This document shows, piece by piece, positions 10,638 to 21,002 of a stretch of DNA of 59,663 nt (positions within the stretch are counted from its first letter, which is position 1; every line of letters starts with the position of its first letter). Origin of the DNA: Krasilnikovozyma curviuscula (Eukaryota > Basidiomycota > Tremellomycetes > Cystofilobasidiales > Mrakiaceae); NCBI GenBank assembly GCA_014825775.1, contig MVAQ01000126.1, positions 1-59,663 of the forward strand, in the 5' to 3' direction. The translations under genes and the position numbers were made by a program. The notes below the pieces were generated by a model. That model was not told the origin of the DNA and did not search any database. It was given only the letters and a program-made list of their open reading frames with translations.

Positions 10638-11747
10638 AGCTAGAGAGAGAACTGGTCGTTGGCGGTTAGAGGTCGAACAGTGAGAGAGGTCACCTGCGGA
10701 AGGAGGTTCATCCGCTTGCGCGAAAAAGAAATCAATCTTGCTTTGATGGTGTCTCTCTATTGCTTGCTAGTCATAGACAATCTTTATGAAACGAGAGATA
10801 ATGCAAGCAGAGTCTCCTCAGCAAGCATCAAGATCAAGAGCAAGCAAAGCTACCCGTACCTCGCCCCACCCTCCGTATTACTAACACCGAAGGTCCGAAG
10901 GAGAGACGGCGAGAGTGATGGGTATGATTTCCAAAGCAGACCTCGATTACGTGGTGGCTACATTTGATACTGAGAGGTAACTGTGATATTTTGAGAGTGT
11001 TGTGATGGTCAAGCGCTAGCTAGGTTCGCAGGAAGCAGAGAGACGAGAGTTGCGACTATGATTTCATACAGATACTGTTGACTCTTAGTTGCTTCAATCT
11101 CGCTCCATAAGACTGCTGATTGCTCGACTAGGGTTATCCTGAACAGGTCATACTTTGTGAAATCTAGCTCTAATTACAATTGCTTCACCCCGCCAGAAGT
11201 TGACATGTGTTTTTGTTGACCATCGAAAGCGAGAAAAAGGTCTGATTAGTCTACCATCCTGTTTACCCAGCCGGATGCTAAGAAGATATTGCCAATTCTT
11301 ATCGAGAAGAGTACTCAGATACTTTGTCTATGAAGTATACTACAACCGTAGGTAAGAATGCAGAGACAGGTCGGCGAGGAGTTGGTTGCGCTCTGCGCCA
11401 TAGCTGCAACAGCTCGCCTCATGGCAGTTGCCTATTGCAGAGAGAATCAAAGAGAAGTAGATAATATCAAGACTATCTGGGTGTGACATGTAATAGTAAC
11501 ATCAGCAGTTTTGTCGAGATCTTACAAAGTTGTTGTATTAAGCCTTGACTGGAATGAAAGGTGGCTCAAGAGAAGACGGACTAAGGTCACGGTAAAGATT
11601 CGTTTCCAAAGAAAGAGCTGATGCACACGCAGATTTTCGACAGTAACTGTCGACACACGTCAGGTGACTTTGGTCGCAGACAGAGCATGGTGACCTTAAA
11701 CCTTACGCTACAGACCACACAATGTTCTGCAATCATCCCTTACATTA
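10638..11747. other. 1.1-kb spacer upstream of thiolase
   Basis: This stretch lies between the thiolase start and the VPS25 stop, both minus strand, so it should contain the thiolase promoter. A plus-strand ORF at 10659-10967 has no recognisable feature and starts in the thiolase leader, so I treat it as chance. I found no RNA gene, repeat or zinc-cluster motif I would defend. Confidence 0.4.
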
Positions 11748-12758
11748 TTATACGAATTTAACACCTTCGCCGTCATCCACCTTGAACGTCTGAGCCTTCC
11801 CTCGACGAATTAGCACGTCCAGCGCTTTCCGTATCAACGGTGGTGGAAGATTTCGGAAACCTGGTAAACCGCAATGTTAGAAACCAAGTCCAGCGATTAT
11901 TGTTATACTGTGAAGACAGCACAGGTGCATACTCACTTGCATTTCCGACCGACTCATCCGACGTGAGGTCCCCTAGTGTCAGGATTGAGCCCGTCTGACC
12001 CGTTTCATTTACCTGAGTGGTGTTTTATGATAAGAAAGAAAAAGAGAACATGAGGTGAGGCCGATGTAAAATGACCAACCAGCGCCTTCCCACAACGGCG
12101 CCCTTCATGACAACGCGACATACCCATTCATATATCACTGTTGCCCATTCCTCAGGCTTCTTCCAATAAATCAGAGCCCTACTCGATTGCTTCGGAGGAA
12201 AGAATTCCGCCTGACCGACTTTGACCATTTCAGCAAGGTAAGTCTTAATTGCCTGAGGAGACAACTTGCCTGGAACGGTGACACGAAAGACAAAAATGAT
12301 GAGTACGGAATGAGCATGATCTACACAATAGGTATAGAGTGACTCACGATTCAGACTCTTGTTCCAAAACACATTCCCGTTCTCAATCTGCCCCACTACA
12401 TTCACAGTTCCTTCTCCCTCACCGCCCAGATTTGTAGCAACAGATACAGAATCAGCGTCTATTTCATATACTTTATGATATTTGCACCAGGATAAGATCA
12501 ACGATGTCCAGAGGTTCGTCTGAGATGCTACCGTTTGGGGAGAGGACTGCTGGCTGTGAATGCATGAGAACGACATCAGAGTCAGCTTAACACTCCGAGC
12601 TTGAGTATTGAGAGAGCTTGAGTATTGAGAGAGATATCGACTTACGTGAAGAAGGGTGGAAACGAGTAGATAGGTGGGAAGATGTAGCCGCTGGAAGAAG
12701 TCGTCGACTTCATCTTGTTCGAAGACGACGACGGGATTGCTGACACAGACGATGCCAT
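11748..12758 (-). CDS. VPS25: ESCRT-II subunit Vps25
   Basis: Winged-helix subunit of ESCRT-II, which acts at endosomes in sorting ubiquitinated cargo into multivesicular bodies. The protein opens with IFPPIYSFPPFFTQQ, the Pro/Phe-rich PPXY-like N-terminus typical of Vps25. It continues LWTSLILSWCKYHKVYEID, LSPQAIKTYLAEMVKVGQAE and LIYWKKPEEWATVIYEWV, all strong Vps25 landmarks, and ends GKAQTFKVDDGEGVKFV. The ATG at 12758 adds a short Ser/Ala-rich lead; an in-frame ATG at 12713 would also serve. Intron 1 is 12554-12645; at least three more short introns follow. The deduced size is near the usual 180-220 residues. It is divergent from BNA1 across about 500 bp. Confidence 0.93.
12597..12630. 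repeat. 17-bp perfect tandem duplication in VPS25 intron 1
   Basis: GAGCTTGAGTATTGAGA is repeated exactly at 12597-12613 and 12614-12630. Both copies lie inside the first VPS25 intron (12554-12645), so the coding sequence is unaffected. Likely recent slippage; it lengthens the intron from about 75 to 92 nt. Confidence 0.95.
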
Positions 12759-13261
12759 GCCCGGGATATGAGATGCAAGGGGGTTTTGATATGGTAGACA
12801 GGAAGGTTTATATTGGTTATGTTATTCTATTACTGAACGGGTGAATGCTTTGGAAAGAACAAAGAGAGTAATTCCAGCGAGATACCTATAGGGGGGCATG
12901 TGCGGCCAGTCAGCCTGTAAGGCCACAACTAATAAAGGATAAGAAGAAATATCTTATCTTCTTACCTGGCAGTTCAGCTATAGGAAAACGTGAAACGAAG
13001 GGGAAATGGTGGGTGGGATCGTCCCCTCCGCTTGAAACAGCACCGCAGATTGCATTCCAATTATTTTTATCGGCAATGTACTAATTAACAGCTCAGCTTA
13101 ACCGGAATTGAACATTCTTAATGATTCTTAAAGAGACTTATTTGCAGAGAAAAATCGATTGAATATCTAAGAAGAATCCTGCAGCACGGTGAATTCCACC
13201 GCCGCTTTCAACTTCCAAAATTAAACCCACACTCAACACCATCTTCATCTCAAACCACAAC
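12759..13261. promoter_or_regulatory. Divergent promoter region VPS25 / BNA1
   Basis: About 500 bp separates the VPS25 start (minus) from the BNA1 start (plus). It contains an ATTGG (reverse CCAAT) near 12813 and a CCAAT near 13057, plus A+T-rich stretches around 12940-12970 and 13060-13135. These are candidate elements only. No ORF of interest is present. Confidence 0.35.
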
Positions 13262-14142
13262 ATGAGTCTCTTGCCTCCTCTCAACTTCAACAAGTGGGTC
13301 TCTGAGAATGGACACCTGTTGCAGCCTCCCGTCAACAACTTCTTAATCTCCAGAGGCGAGGATTTCACCGTGATGGCTGTAGGAGGTCCAAACAGCAGGA
13401 ACGACTACCATATCAACATGACAGAGGTGAGTGCCCAAGTATTCCACTTGAAGATTATGTATTGCTAACACGACACTGTCTCCTTCTTGGTAATCTGCGT
13501 GCCTCTCCCGTTCAAACCGGAAACAATAGGAATGGTTCTTCCAGCAAAAAGGACGTATGCTCTTGAAGGTCATCGAGAACGAGCAGTTCAAAGATGTCTA
13601 CATCGATGAAGGAGAGATGTTCTTACTCCCACGTAAGTCAGCCCTCCTCCGAGTTCTGAGTTCTTCGCAACAGGAAGAACCTGTACTGACTTTTCCAACT
13701 CGCACTCTCTCACTTCCTTATCTAGCTAACACACCACACAACCCATGTCGATTTGAGAATACTATCGGAATCGTCATTGAAAGAGTAAGACCAACCGACT
13801 CAATAGGTAATCAACTATTTCTTCCACACACTTCTTTGTGCTTCTCCCTACACCGCCAACTAATTACCAAACTGCTTTTAATCTTCACGCTGCAGATTCC
13901 TTGGTCTGGTTCTGTCCCAACTCAGCGGCGCACTCGAAACCACATATCATCGCACGCGAAGACTTCCACTGTACCGACTTGGGAACCCAGCTGAAACCTC
14001 TAATCAACGTAAGCATCTGCTCTTTTCACGGTTTCGGTTGATTCTTTTTTCTGACTAGGTGTTCATGGGTGCTTAGGCTTGGAAAGCTTCGGAAGAGAAA
14101 AGGACTTGTAAGGAGTGCGGAACTGTCGCTCCACCTGCCTGA
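13262..14142 (+). CDS. BNA1: 3-hydroxyanthranilate 3,4-dioxygenase
   Basis: Fe(II) cupin dioxygenase that opens the ring of 3-hydroxyanthranilate to give the precursor of quinolinate in tryptophan-to-NAD synthesis. Five exons splice to about 170-180 residues. They give [15 protein letters not shown], then [23 protein letters not shown] and [17 protein letters not shown], followed by [13 protein letters not shown]. The iron ligands are the His in NDYHIN, the Glu of the following EEWF, and the His in TPHNP. The last exon gives [11 protein letters not shown] and stop at 14140-14142, so only one CxxC pair is seen near the C-terminus. The start ATG at 13262 is the first in the leader. BNA4, another step of the same pathway, lies 36 kb away. 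Confidence 0.95.
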
Positions 14143-14560
14143 TCTACCCTGTGTCGGTCAAAACGTCTTTATCTTCTTCCTGTCAAGTTGTATGTGCATT
14201 TCGAGACAAATTAGCCTCGAAAGTTCACCATCAGCAGCAAGTCTTCTGAGCCTAAGAGACTGACTTGAAGCCGATATCATCAACAAAACTGAAATTTTCA
14301 GATGAAAGCTGTATACGCGTTCTTTCTCATTTTTGAAGTTGGATTCGGGAAAGGGAAGGCATCAGAGATAGTCAAAGCAGTGGCTGGCGCCACGTCGAGA
14401 CTGTAATATCTCGTCTGCCAACACCCACTCTAATTTCTAATTACCCAGGATACACTGCCTGCTTGGTCTTCAAAGATCAGTCCGTATATAAGATCATCCT
14501 GCGGCCTACAGTCAACTTCTACTCGACCCACCTGCATCTTTCGAGACGTCTTGGAAACCA
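14143..14560. other. Spacer BNA1 to MDP1
   Basis: BNA1 3' region followed by the MDP1 promoter; both genes are on the plus strand. No gene is supported. An ACGCGT hexamer occurs near 14316, but one copy is not evidence of regulation. Confidence 0.4.
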
Positions 14561-15263
14561 ATGGATCCTAATCGACTCCCAAAGGTCGTTGCCTTCGATC
14601 TCGATTACACCATGTGGGGGGACTACATCGAATTCACCACAGGGCCCTTCAAATCCAACCCAAACCTCCTGAACACGGCTGTCCCACGACGAGGGTCTCC
14701 AATTAGTTTCTACCCTCAGATACCACAGATACTGAACTTCTTAGCCGAGAATAAGGTCACCATATGTGCTGCTAGTAGGACAAGTGCAACTGATAGGTAA
14801 GCTAGATAGTTGGATTGAAGTGATAAAGCAGCTGCCTGCTAATGACTCGCTTTATCGCTTCTGACAGCGCCCAGGAAGCGTTAAAGCACCTGCTGTTACC
14901 ACCACCTAGGAACTCTTCCTCTGCTGATCCAAAGCCAGCTTGGTCTTATTTCAAAGTTGTGAGTTTCTCCATTTGGTTTCTGGTTGACTTTTGACGCCTC
15001 GTTCCCATGAGAACTAACCACTTCTTTCTCATAATCAGACGGAAATCTATCCATCGTCCAAGCTTAGGCATTTCAAAGCGATCCACCAAAAGACTGGGAT
15101 TCCCTACTCTGAGATGCTCTTCTTCGACGACGAGCACAGGAATTTCGAGGTAGAGCAGCTCGGTGTTACGATGATTCTCGTTCCAAGCCGGGGCACGGAT
15201 CAAAGGCTATTTGAGGAGGGACTGGCCGAATGGAGGAAGAGAAGAGCAAATGCTGGGAACTAG
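14561..15263 (+). CDS. Magnesium-dependent phosphatase-1 (MDP1-like, HAD superfamily)
   Basis: Small HAD-family phosphatase of the MDP-1 type. Motif I is VVAFDLDYTMWGDY, with the nucleophile Asp and general acid/base Asp of DxDxT. Motif II lies in ICAASRTSATD, a short step after a KVTI strand. The distal acidic motif is MLFFDDEHRNFEVE. Three exons (first ending about 14797, last starting about 15040) join to about 190 residues and end RRANAGN at the stop 15261-15263. The usual family size is about 165-190. Cytosolic; natural substrates of this family are debated (protein tyrosine phosphate or damaged sugar phosphates). The start ATG at 14561 is followed closely by motif I, as in the family. 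Confidence 0.9.
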
Positions 15264-15612
15264 AAGATATCATAGACAGAAACGCTTGTGAACAGAATGT
15301 GTAAAGTCATGAGAGCCATACGCTGCTACGTCGCGATATAGGATAAAGCGAAGGACTTGGGTATATTTGGGTACCCAGTACTATGGCACGACGGATAATG
15401 GGGTATTCATGTTATAGAGAGTGTGCTTATGACACGACAATAGTGGTTGAAGGAACGGTAAAACCAAAAAGTAAAGTCAAAAGATCTTGGGTTTAATGCG
15501 ACATCACTAGACCTTGTGGGCAATCTGCTTTGACAACTTCCTCTTCGTCCTCTTCGGCCAGAGTAAATGATCAGAGAGAGATGAGATATCGTCATGAGAC
15601 GGCTGGAATTCT
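15264..15612. other. Convergent 3' spacer
   Basis: This stretch lies between the MDP1 stop (plus) and the stop of the small minus-strand gene. No gene is supported. Confidence 0.4.
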
Positions 15613-15962
15613 TCATTCTTCGAATTCTACAGCTTCAAGCTGATACTTGAGCTTCTCAACCTTCCTCATCAAGGTTCCGCACAATTTCCTCATCGTCCCG
15701 AACTCGGCACCTGTACTCTGTCCGATGTAGTATAAGCTCTCATCTCCGTTGAGCTGCTGGTTGATTTAACTTCAGTCAGATGCTTCGTCAGGTTGCCAAA
15801 CTTCGCTTTCTACATCTCCACGCTTCCTATGTGCGACGAGCTGGGATCTTGGCTCTGCTTGAGTTCTGTGCCTGATTTTCTGTCTTCTTCTTACAAAATT
15901 AGATCTGAATCTTGTCTTATCTGGTCCTTGATGAGCGGAAGGCTTGGCTTTGAGATCATCAT
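15613..15962 (-). CDS. Putative small helical protein, unrecognised
   Basis: I propose this gene from splicing alone. From ATG 15962 (or 15959) the frame gives MISKPSLPLIKDQIRQ. A 68-nt GTAAGA...TAG intron and a 57-nt GTAGAA...CAG intron, the second with a CTGAC branch site, join it in phase. The last exon reads GDESLYYIGQSTGAEFG, then TMRKLCGTLMRKVEKLKYQL, and stops at 15613-15615. The product is about 75 residues, mostly alpha-helical and Lys/Leu-rich, like a short coiled-coil subunit. An extra upstream exon is possible because an open frame continues 5' of the ATG. I cannot name a family. The last exon looks genuinely coding; the start is weak. Confidence 0.4.
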
Positions 15963-16228
15963 CTTGAGTCTTAACGCGTTTTCACTTTAATAAGTTCAGC
16001 TTTATGCCATTTGGATGCTAGAACGAGCTGATTTTTCATGAGTTGCGCTAGAAGCGAGACCCATACACTAATATTTTGCAATTGTCTGGTTCTTCCAACT
16101 TGCGCTCCCGGTAATGACCTGATATCCCGACCAGTGAGATCGCGTTCAATGGGTGAGTGACGTGACCTCTTTCGCCGTGTGATGATTGGGGTCGTGAAAG
16201 TGATATAATTTTTAGAAAAGTTCTTGTT

Positions 16229-16904
16229 TTATTTAGAGGAAGAACGAATACAGAAGTTGAATCGATACATGAAAAGATCGATGATGTTGAAGAGAAGCTG
16301 CTGAGACTGCATTCGCGTCCTGTTTGCCTGGAAGGTTAGACAGGGGGAGCATAAGCTCTTGCTTCTCAAAACGAGACGAGACGGAAGCTGGCGAACTCAC
16401 AACCTTGACGAAACCTGGTAACTTAAATGCAGCATACCCAGCAGTCAACGGGGCATGGAAGGATAGGTAGGCCGCTACATACGGAAAATGTCGTCAGATG
16501 GAGTGCACAGCGGGGGACTGCACAGCGTGAGGATTCGGTACGGTAATTCGCTCACCAGAGGCTCTAAGGGCCACGAAATTAACACAAAACGGAGAATTGA
16601 ATTAGCTTGTGTGCTGCCCAGAAAGGATACAAAGAGCAGAATGTCCGACTTACTCCAGGGCAACCACCTCTCAACCTCGCCGCCTCTTCATCGACCTGCT
16701 GTTCGCCTTCTCTTCCGCCGGTCGTTAGGTTCGTTTTGGCTAGAAAGATATAAAGGAAGAGGAAGAGGAACAGGTGTAAGTTTTTTTGCTTCTTAACATT
16801 CCCCTGCCCTATCTCTTACCCATCGATTGTGTTTGAGTTGGCTGGGCTGTTTGGGGAAGAGAACTCGACAGGGCAGATGGTTGGTTGGCAGCAGGAGAAG
16901 ACAT
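16229..16904 (-). CDS. Small putative membrane protein, unrecognised
   Basis: Unrecognised protein of about 110-115 residues. Exon 1 from ATG 16904 encodes MSSPAANQPSALSS and a Gln/Thr-rich stretch to a GTAAGA donor. Exon 2 gives TNLTTGGREGEQQ and VDEEAARLRGGCPG. A later exon encodes one hydrophobic segment, AAYLSFHAPLTAGYAAFKLP. The final exon ends in a basic/aromatic tail with stop 16229-16231. Each exon is open only in this frame. The join between exon 2 (ending near 16654) and the hydrophobic exon (starting near 16485) is unresolved. Joining them needs either a 7-nt microexon with a non-AG boundary near 16562-16556 or a weak GTGGTT donor just before GGCPG. One transmembrane segment with a soluble N-terminus is likely. 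It is divergent from the thioredoxin-like gene across 162 bp. Confidence 0.5.
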
Positions 16905-17066
16905 AGCGTAATTTATGGCTAGATGGATGTGGTTAGGAGCTGGAAAGGAGGAGGGGAGTGTATTTTCTGTTGACTGAATTGTGGTGGCGGCACACGTACC
17001 AGGAACGTCATGTCAACCGCAGAGGGTCCTCACTGACTTCCAAATTTACATATTCTATTCGACAAG
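16905..17066. promoter_or_regulatory. Short divergent promoter
   Basis: Only 162 bp separates the starts of the small membrane protein (minus) and the thioredoxin-PITH gene (plus). The two genes must share or overlap promoter elements. No specific site is identified. Confidence 0.4.
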
Positions 17067-18462
17067 ATGCCATACACTGAAGTCAAATCAGAAACGGGTA
17101 AGCAGATCCGCAAGACTAATATCTTGCCCGACTGACTGTATAACCTCTCCTTTCTTTCAGAGTTCAACAGAATCATCCAAGGGTCAGGCTCAAACCTGGT
17201 CGTGGTCGACTTCTTCGCTGTCTGGTGTGGTCCATGGTCAGTACCACTACAGTTTCTCTTGTACAGCTTGACTTCCAATATTCTGACCATTGTGAAACGC
17301 CAGTAAAACCATCGCGCCTCTGTTCTCCGTGAGTATCTTCCCTTTTCAGTGTGTTTTGTAGCCTACTGACCATCTTCGAATTTTCGATCAGTCCCTGAGT
17401 AACAAGTTACTCCATGCTACCTTCCTCAAGGTTGACGTCGACAAGCAGCAAAAGATATCTCAAGCGTGAGTAACTCTTCTCTTCTCTCGCAAGTGAGTGT
17501 CCTTCAATTCCAACTTACTATTTTTGCGGTTGTTCTCGCTGTAAAGTCATGGAGTCAGAGCGATGCCAACCTTCCTTTTCTTCAAAAACGGTGTCAAGGT
17601 AAGAAAAAGGACTTCTTATGTGCTTCGTCTACAAACAGTACTCTCTCCTTACAACTCTCTCCACCCTTCACCTCTGTTGGCTAGATCGACGAGCTTAAGG
17701 GAGCCGATTCTGCCTCGCTGACTGAGAAATGTAACAGGCACGCTGGTGCTGCACCCAAAGTTTACGCTTCGGCATCAGGGAGCAAGAAGACTGATTCCCT
17801 CGTGCGTGTCCCAATGATCGTTCTGTTCACTGTGTTTCTTCCATGTCTTATCTCTGGACCTTATCATACTTTATTTGAACAGACAAGCTTGAAAAGTCTG
17901 ATTGACACTCGGTCGATTGAGTGTTTAAATGAAGATCCAGAACATAACATCCGTTCAATCTTGGGGTCTGATGCGAAGAAGGATGGCTATCTAGAGAGTT
18001 TGGACGATGAAGTGAGTCAGAAAATAACTCTTATCGCTACTTTCATGACCTTTTGAACGAAGGAAAAGGTTCGATTCTGATGTCCTCCCTTTCTAGCAAC
18101 TCCTCATCACGATCCCCTTCCTCAACACTGTCAAGGTCAGCCACCTCAGCCTTCATTCCCCAGCACACAAGTCCTCTGCTGCAACGCACTACAAGCTGTT
18201 CATCAACCTACCTGCACCAGGGTTCAGTGACGTAGAGTCTCTTCCGCCGGTACAGGAGATCGAACTGAGCGCCAAGCAGCTTGAAGACGGCGGACTTGTT
18301 GAGCTTAGGTTCGTCAAGTTCCAGAAGGTCAACAGCTTGCATATCTTTGTTGTTGGGAATAATGAAGACGAGGATACTACGAAGGTTGAAGGTTTGGAGA
18401 TCTGGGGCGAGGCCGTTGAAGTTACTAAGAATGAGAGACTGACGAAGGAGGACGATAATTAA
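17067..18462 (+). CDS. Thioredoxin-like protein with C-terminal PITH domain (TXNL1 type)
   Basis: Thioredoxin fused to a proteasome-interacting (PITH) domain. In this family the PITH part docks on the 26S proteasome, and the thioredoxin part is a cytosolic redox module. The thioredoxin domain reads NLVVVDFFAVWCGPC, with CGPC restored across an intron (...CCATG | TAAAACC...). It continues KTIAPLFS, TFLKVDVDKQQ and VRAMPTFLFFKNG. A linker with GSKKTDS leads to the PITH domain: SIECLNEDPEHNIRSIL, KKDGYLESLDDEQLLITIPF, HYKLFINLPAP, VRFVKFQKVNSLHIFV-like strands, and VEGLEIWGEAVE. The start ATG 17067 gives MPYTEVKSE; the stop is 18460-18462. About seven short exons are needed, one only 25 nt. Length, about 320 residues, matches the family. 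Confidence 0.93.
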
Positions 18463-18651
18463 CTTTATCTGTGTATTATCAGTTGTCTGGAGTTTAGGTA
18501 CTATTTGGGTCTAATTGAGTATTGATGAGCGCAACACAAAATGACACGCGAGCCCTCCAGGAGCGAACTCGCCTCCGACAGCGACTCAGGAAACCTAACA
18601 AGTTCCTAAGTCGGTGAATCATCCATCTTCTGATTTCTTCCTCCTTGAAGA

Positions 18652-20813
18652 ATGCCTGCTCCTCCTTCACACTCGTTGAATCGTCAGAAGATTCTCGATG
18701 AGGATGCATACACAGAAGCGTTGAGTAAAATCATCAAGCGAGACTTCTTTCCTTCAGTAAGTACTTTCTCTTGTTCCAATCAACCTTCGAACGGTTGATG
18801 AAGCCAACTGACTGGAATCCTTTTTTGTTACTCATAAGTTGGAACAGAATGACGCTACGTTGGAGTACATGGCCGCTGTAGAGGCACAGGACGAGGAGAG
18901 GCTAGAAATGAGTGTGAGGAGACTCATAGAGATTGACGGGGGGAAGACACCCAGATTTGGTGAGTTATATTGCCATCCATCCATCCGTTCTTGTGTCAGT
19001 GTCCTGAAACAAGTTTTTGATTATTGGTAGGTAATCCACTCGACACCCCCCTCCGGACCCCTCGTCCTTTCTCCCCCTCCTCAAAAACTACTCCACTAGC
19101 CGACCCTACATCGAACCACTCGCTTGATAGCTTCCAGCAGTCCTACACTTCGGAGGACAACTCGTCCTTCACCCGTATTCTTGACGCTGAGAACAAGAAG
19201 CGTAAAGAGAAGTGGAGCTGGGCGTGGGAGGCTCAGGAGAAGGCACAGAAGAGGTTGAGGATCGAGCAGGAGAACAGAGAGGTAAGGCTCATTGAGAACG
19301 GCGGGTACATAGAGAATGGGAAGATTGGCAAGGAGAGGAGGATGATTGCTGGTCCCAGTCGATTGGCAATCAGCGAGACAGCGGCACCAGCGCCAGGCGA
19401 GACTGTAGGAACAAGGATGATCACTGCCAATGATGGTGGTTCAGTATCTTCTGAGGAGGTTTTAGGTCCATCAATACCCTCACCATCTTCAATCTCGAAC
19501 CAGCAACAGATCGCCATCATCCCTGCGACATCTACTGAACTATCTCTACCAGCTCCATCAACTCTCCTTCCACCACCTGCGCTGTCAGCCGACACTCCGC
19601 TTCCTGAATCATCCCATCTAGCCGTTGTCTTGAAGGAAGCTGGTTTGCCTCAGACGGCGGTTGATAAGAAGTTGGCGGAGGAGAGACAGGCCCTGGTCGG
19701 TGACGTGCTTGCGAAGGAGAAGGATACGAGGAAGGATGTTGGAATGATGAGTTGGCCATTCAAAGTAAGCAAGATCTGCTTTTTTTTCTTGGCTTGTTCA
19801 TCTCTCTGATTGTTGTATCATCGCAGACTCGAAATTCGCTCATGTTTCCACCGGATGCTGACTCTTCACCATACGACCAAGCGTCTCGCCTCTCGTCTGA
19901 TGTCGTTCTCAATGCACAAGAAGCTAAATCAATCAATCATTCTAACACGAGGTTGCCGACGATGGATGACCGAAGTGGAGATTTCAACAGTGAGGATGGC
20001 GCATCTGAAATTGGTGGGCTGAGCCCGACAAGGAGTAGGATCGCCGCTGCTATCAGTGGTACACCTTGTAAGTAATTTGACTTGCTTACATTTCACAAGC
20101 ACTTGACACTCACAAAGCTGTCTCGCGCAGATCATAGAACCTCTTCCACTCCACGGGTAGATGGCTTCGCGCTTGTCCCCGAAATGCCATCACCGACGCC
20201 CTCGCTTCTAGGTCCCGAACGAGTTCAGCAGCTCATGACATGGGGAACCCTCTTATCAACACCTCGTGTCCTCCAAGCAACCGAGCCGACACCATTCACT
20301 ATTCACGATCCATCGCAGCGAGACCGCATTGGACGAACGCTGGCTGAGAAAGCCGGCAGGGCAATGAGCTCGACGGTACCACGAGGTCTACTCAAGAAGG
20401 CAATTGGGGGAAAACCTGGCGGGAAAGATTTTGGAAAGATGGGCCCTCCATCGTCGACAGTCAGTCGAAGCGCTAGAGCAGGCGCTAACTTAAGTCCAGC
20501 GGCTTCCAACCTTCTTCTCAGGACCAAAGGAACGGCAACGCCTGCCCGACTGGCATCTGGTCTTTCTGGTGGGGGTGGAAGGCGAGGTGAAGCAATGGAA
20601 AGAACGAGCGGGTGGGGGTCAGCTAGGAGAAGAGAGGACGTGGGTAGGATGAGATGGAGTGCTTCTCCTAGTCCGGTTGTGGTCAGAGGTGATCATACGC
20701 CTGTGATAAGAAGAAGGGATGACGACGATGTTCCAGGGATCTCTCGCGCAGCTGGAGGACGGACGTCAGAGGCGACCGACGATGCAGATCGGGAGGTTGA
20801 GGGCTCGCTGTGA
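18652..20813 (+). CDS. ESS2/DGCR14 family nuclear protein (splicing-associated)
   Basis: Member of the Es2 (DGCR14/Bis1) family, nuclear proteins associated with the spliceosomal C complex. The N-terminus NRQKILDEDAYTEALSKIIK then RDFFPSL is the family signature. It is followed by LEYMAAVEAQDEERLE and later by SSFTRILDAENKKRKEKW. The second half has WPFKTRNSLMFPPD, PRVDGFALVPEMPSPTPS and TWGTLLSTP, matching the conserved C-terminal motifs. The last 150 residues are basic and Gly/Arg/Ser-rich. The ATG at 18652 is followed by MPAPPSHSLN. Introns occur near 18756-18838, 18959-19027, 19764-19826 and 20068-20131. About 600 residues, slightly longer than the human protein because of low-complexity inserts. 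Confidence 0.88.
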
Positions 20814-21002
20814 TCGGGTGGTAGAAGAAAAGTTGGGGTGTTATATGAGGACTTGATATTATGGTTGTATAAAAATTTCTATTGCTCACTCTCGTCTCTT
20901 GCAAATTGCGTTCGTAAAATGTAATGGCAACCTTGAAGTAATCACAAACGGCAAAAGCAAGCATAATTCCATCCTCCATTTCCAATCAACAGTAACATCC
21001 CA
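20814..21002. other. Convergent 3' spacer
   Basis: This is 189 bp between the ESS2 stop (plus) and the stop of the membrane protein gene (minus). No feature is recognised. Confidence 0.4.

Noticed and set aside
10659..10967. 102-residue plus-strand ORF upstream of thiolase
   Set aside because: No domain, biased composition, overlaps the thiolase leader, and has no plausible intron or neighbour support.
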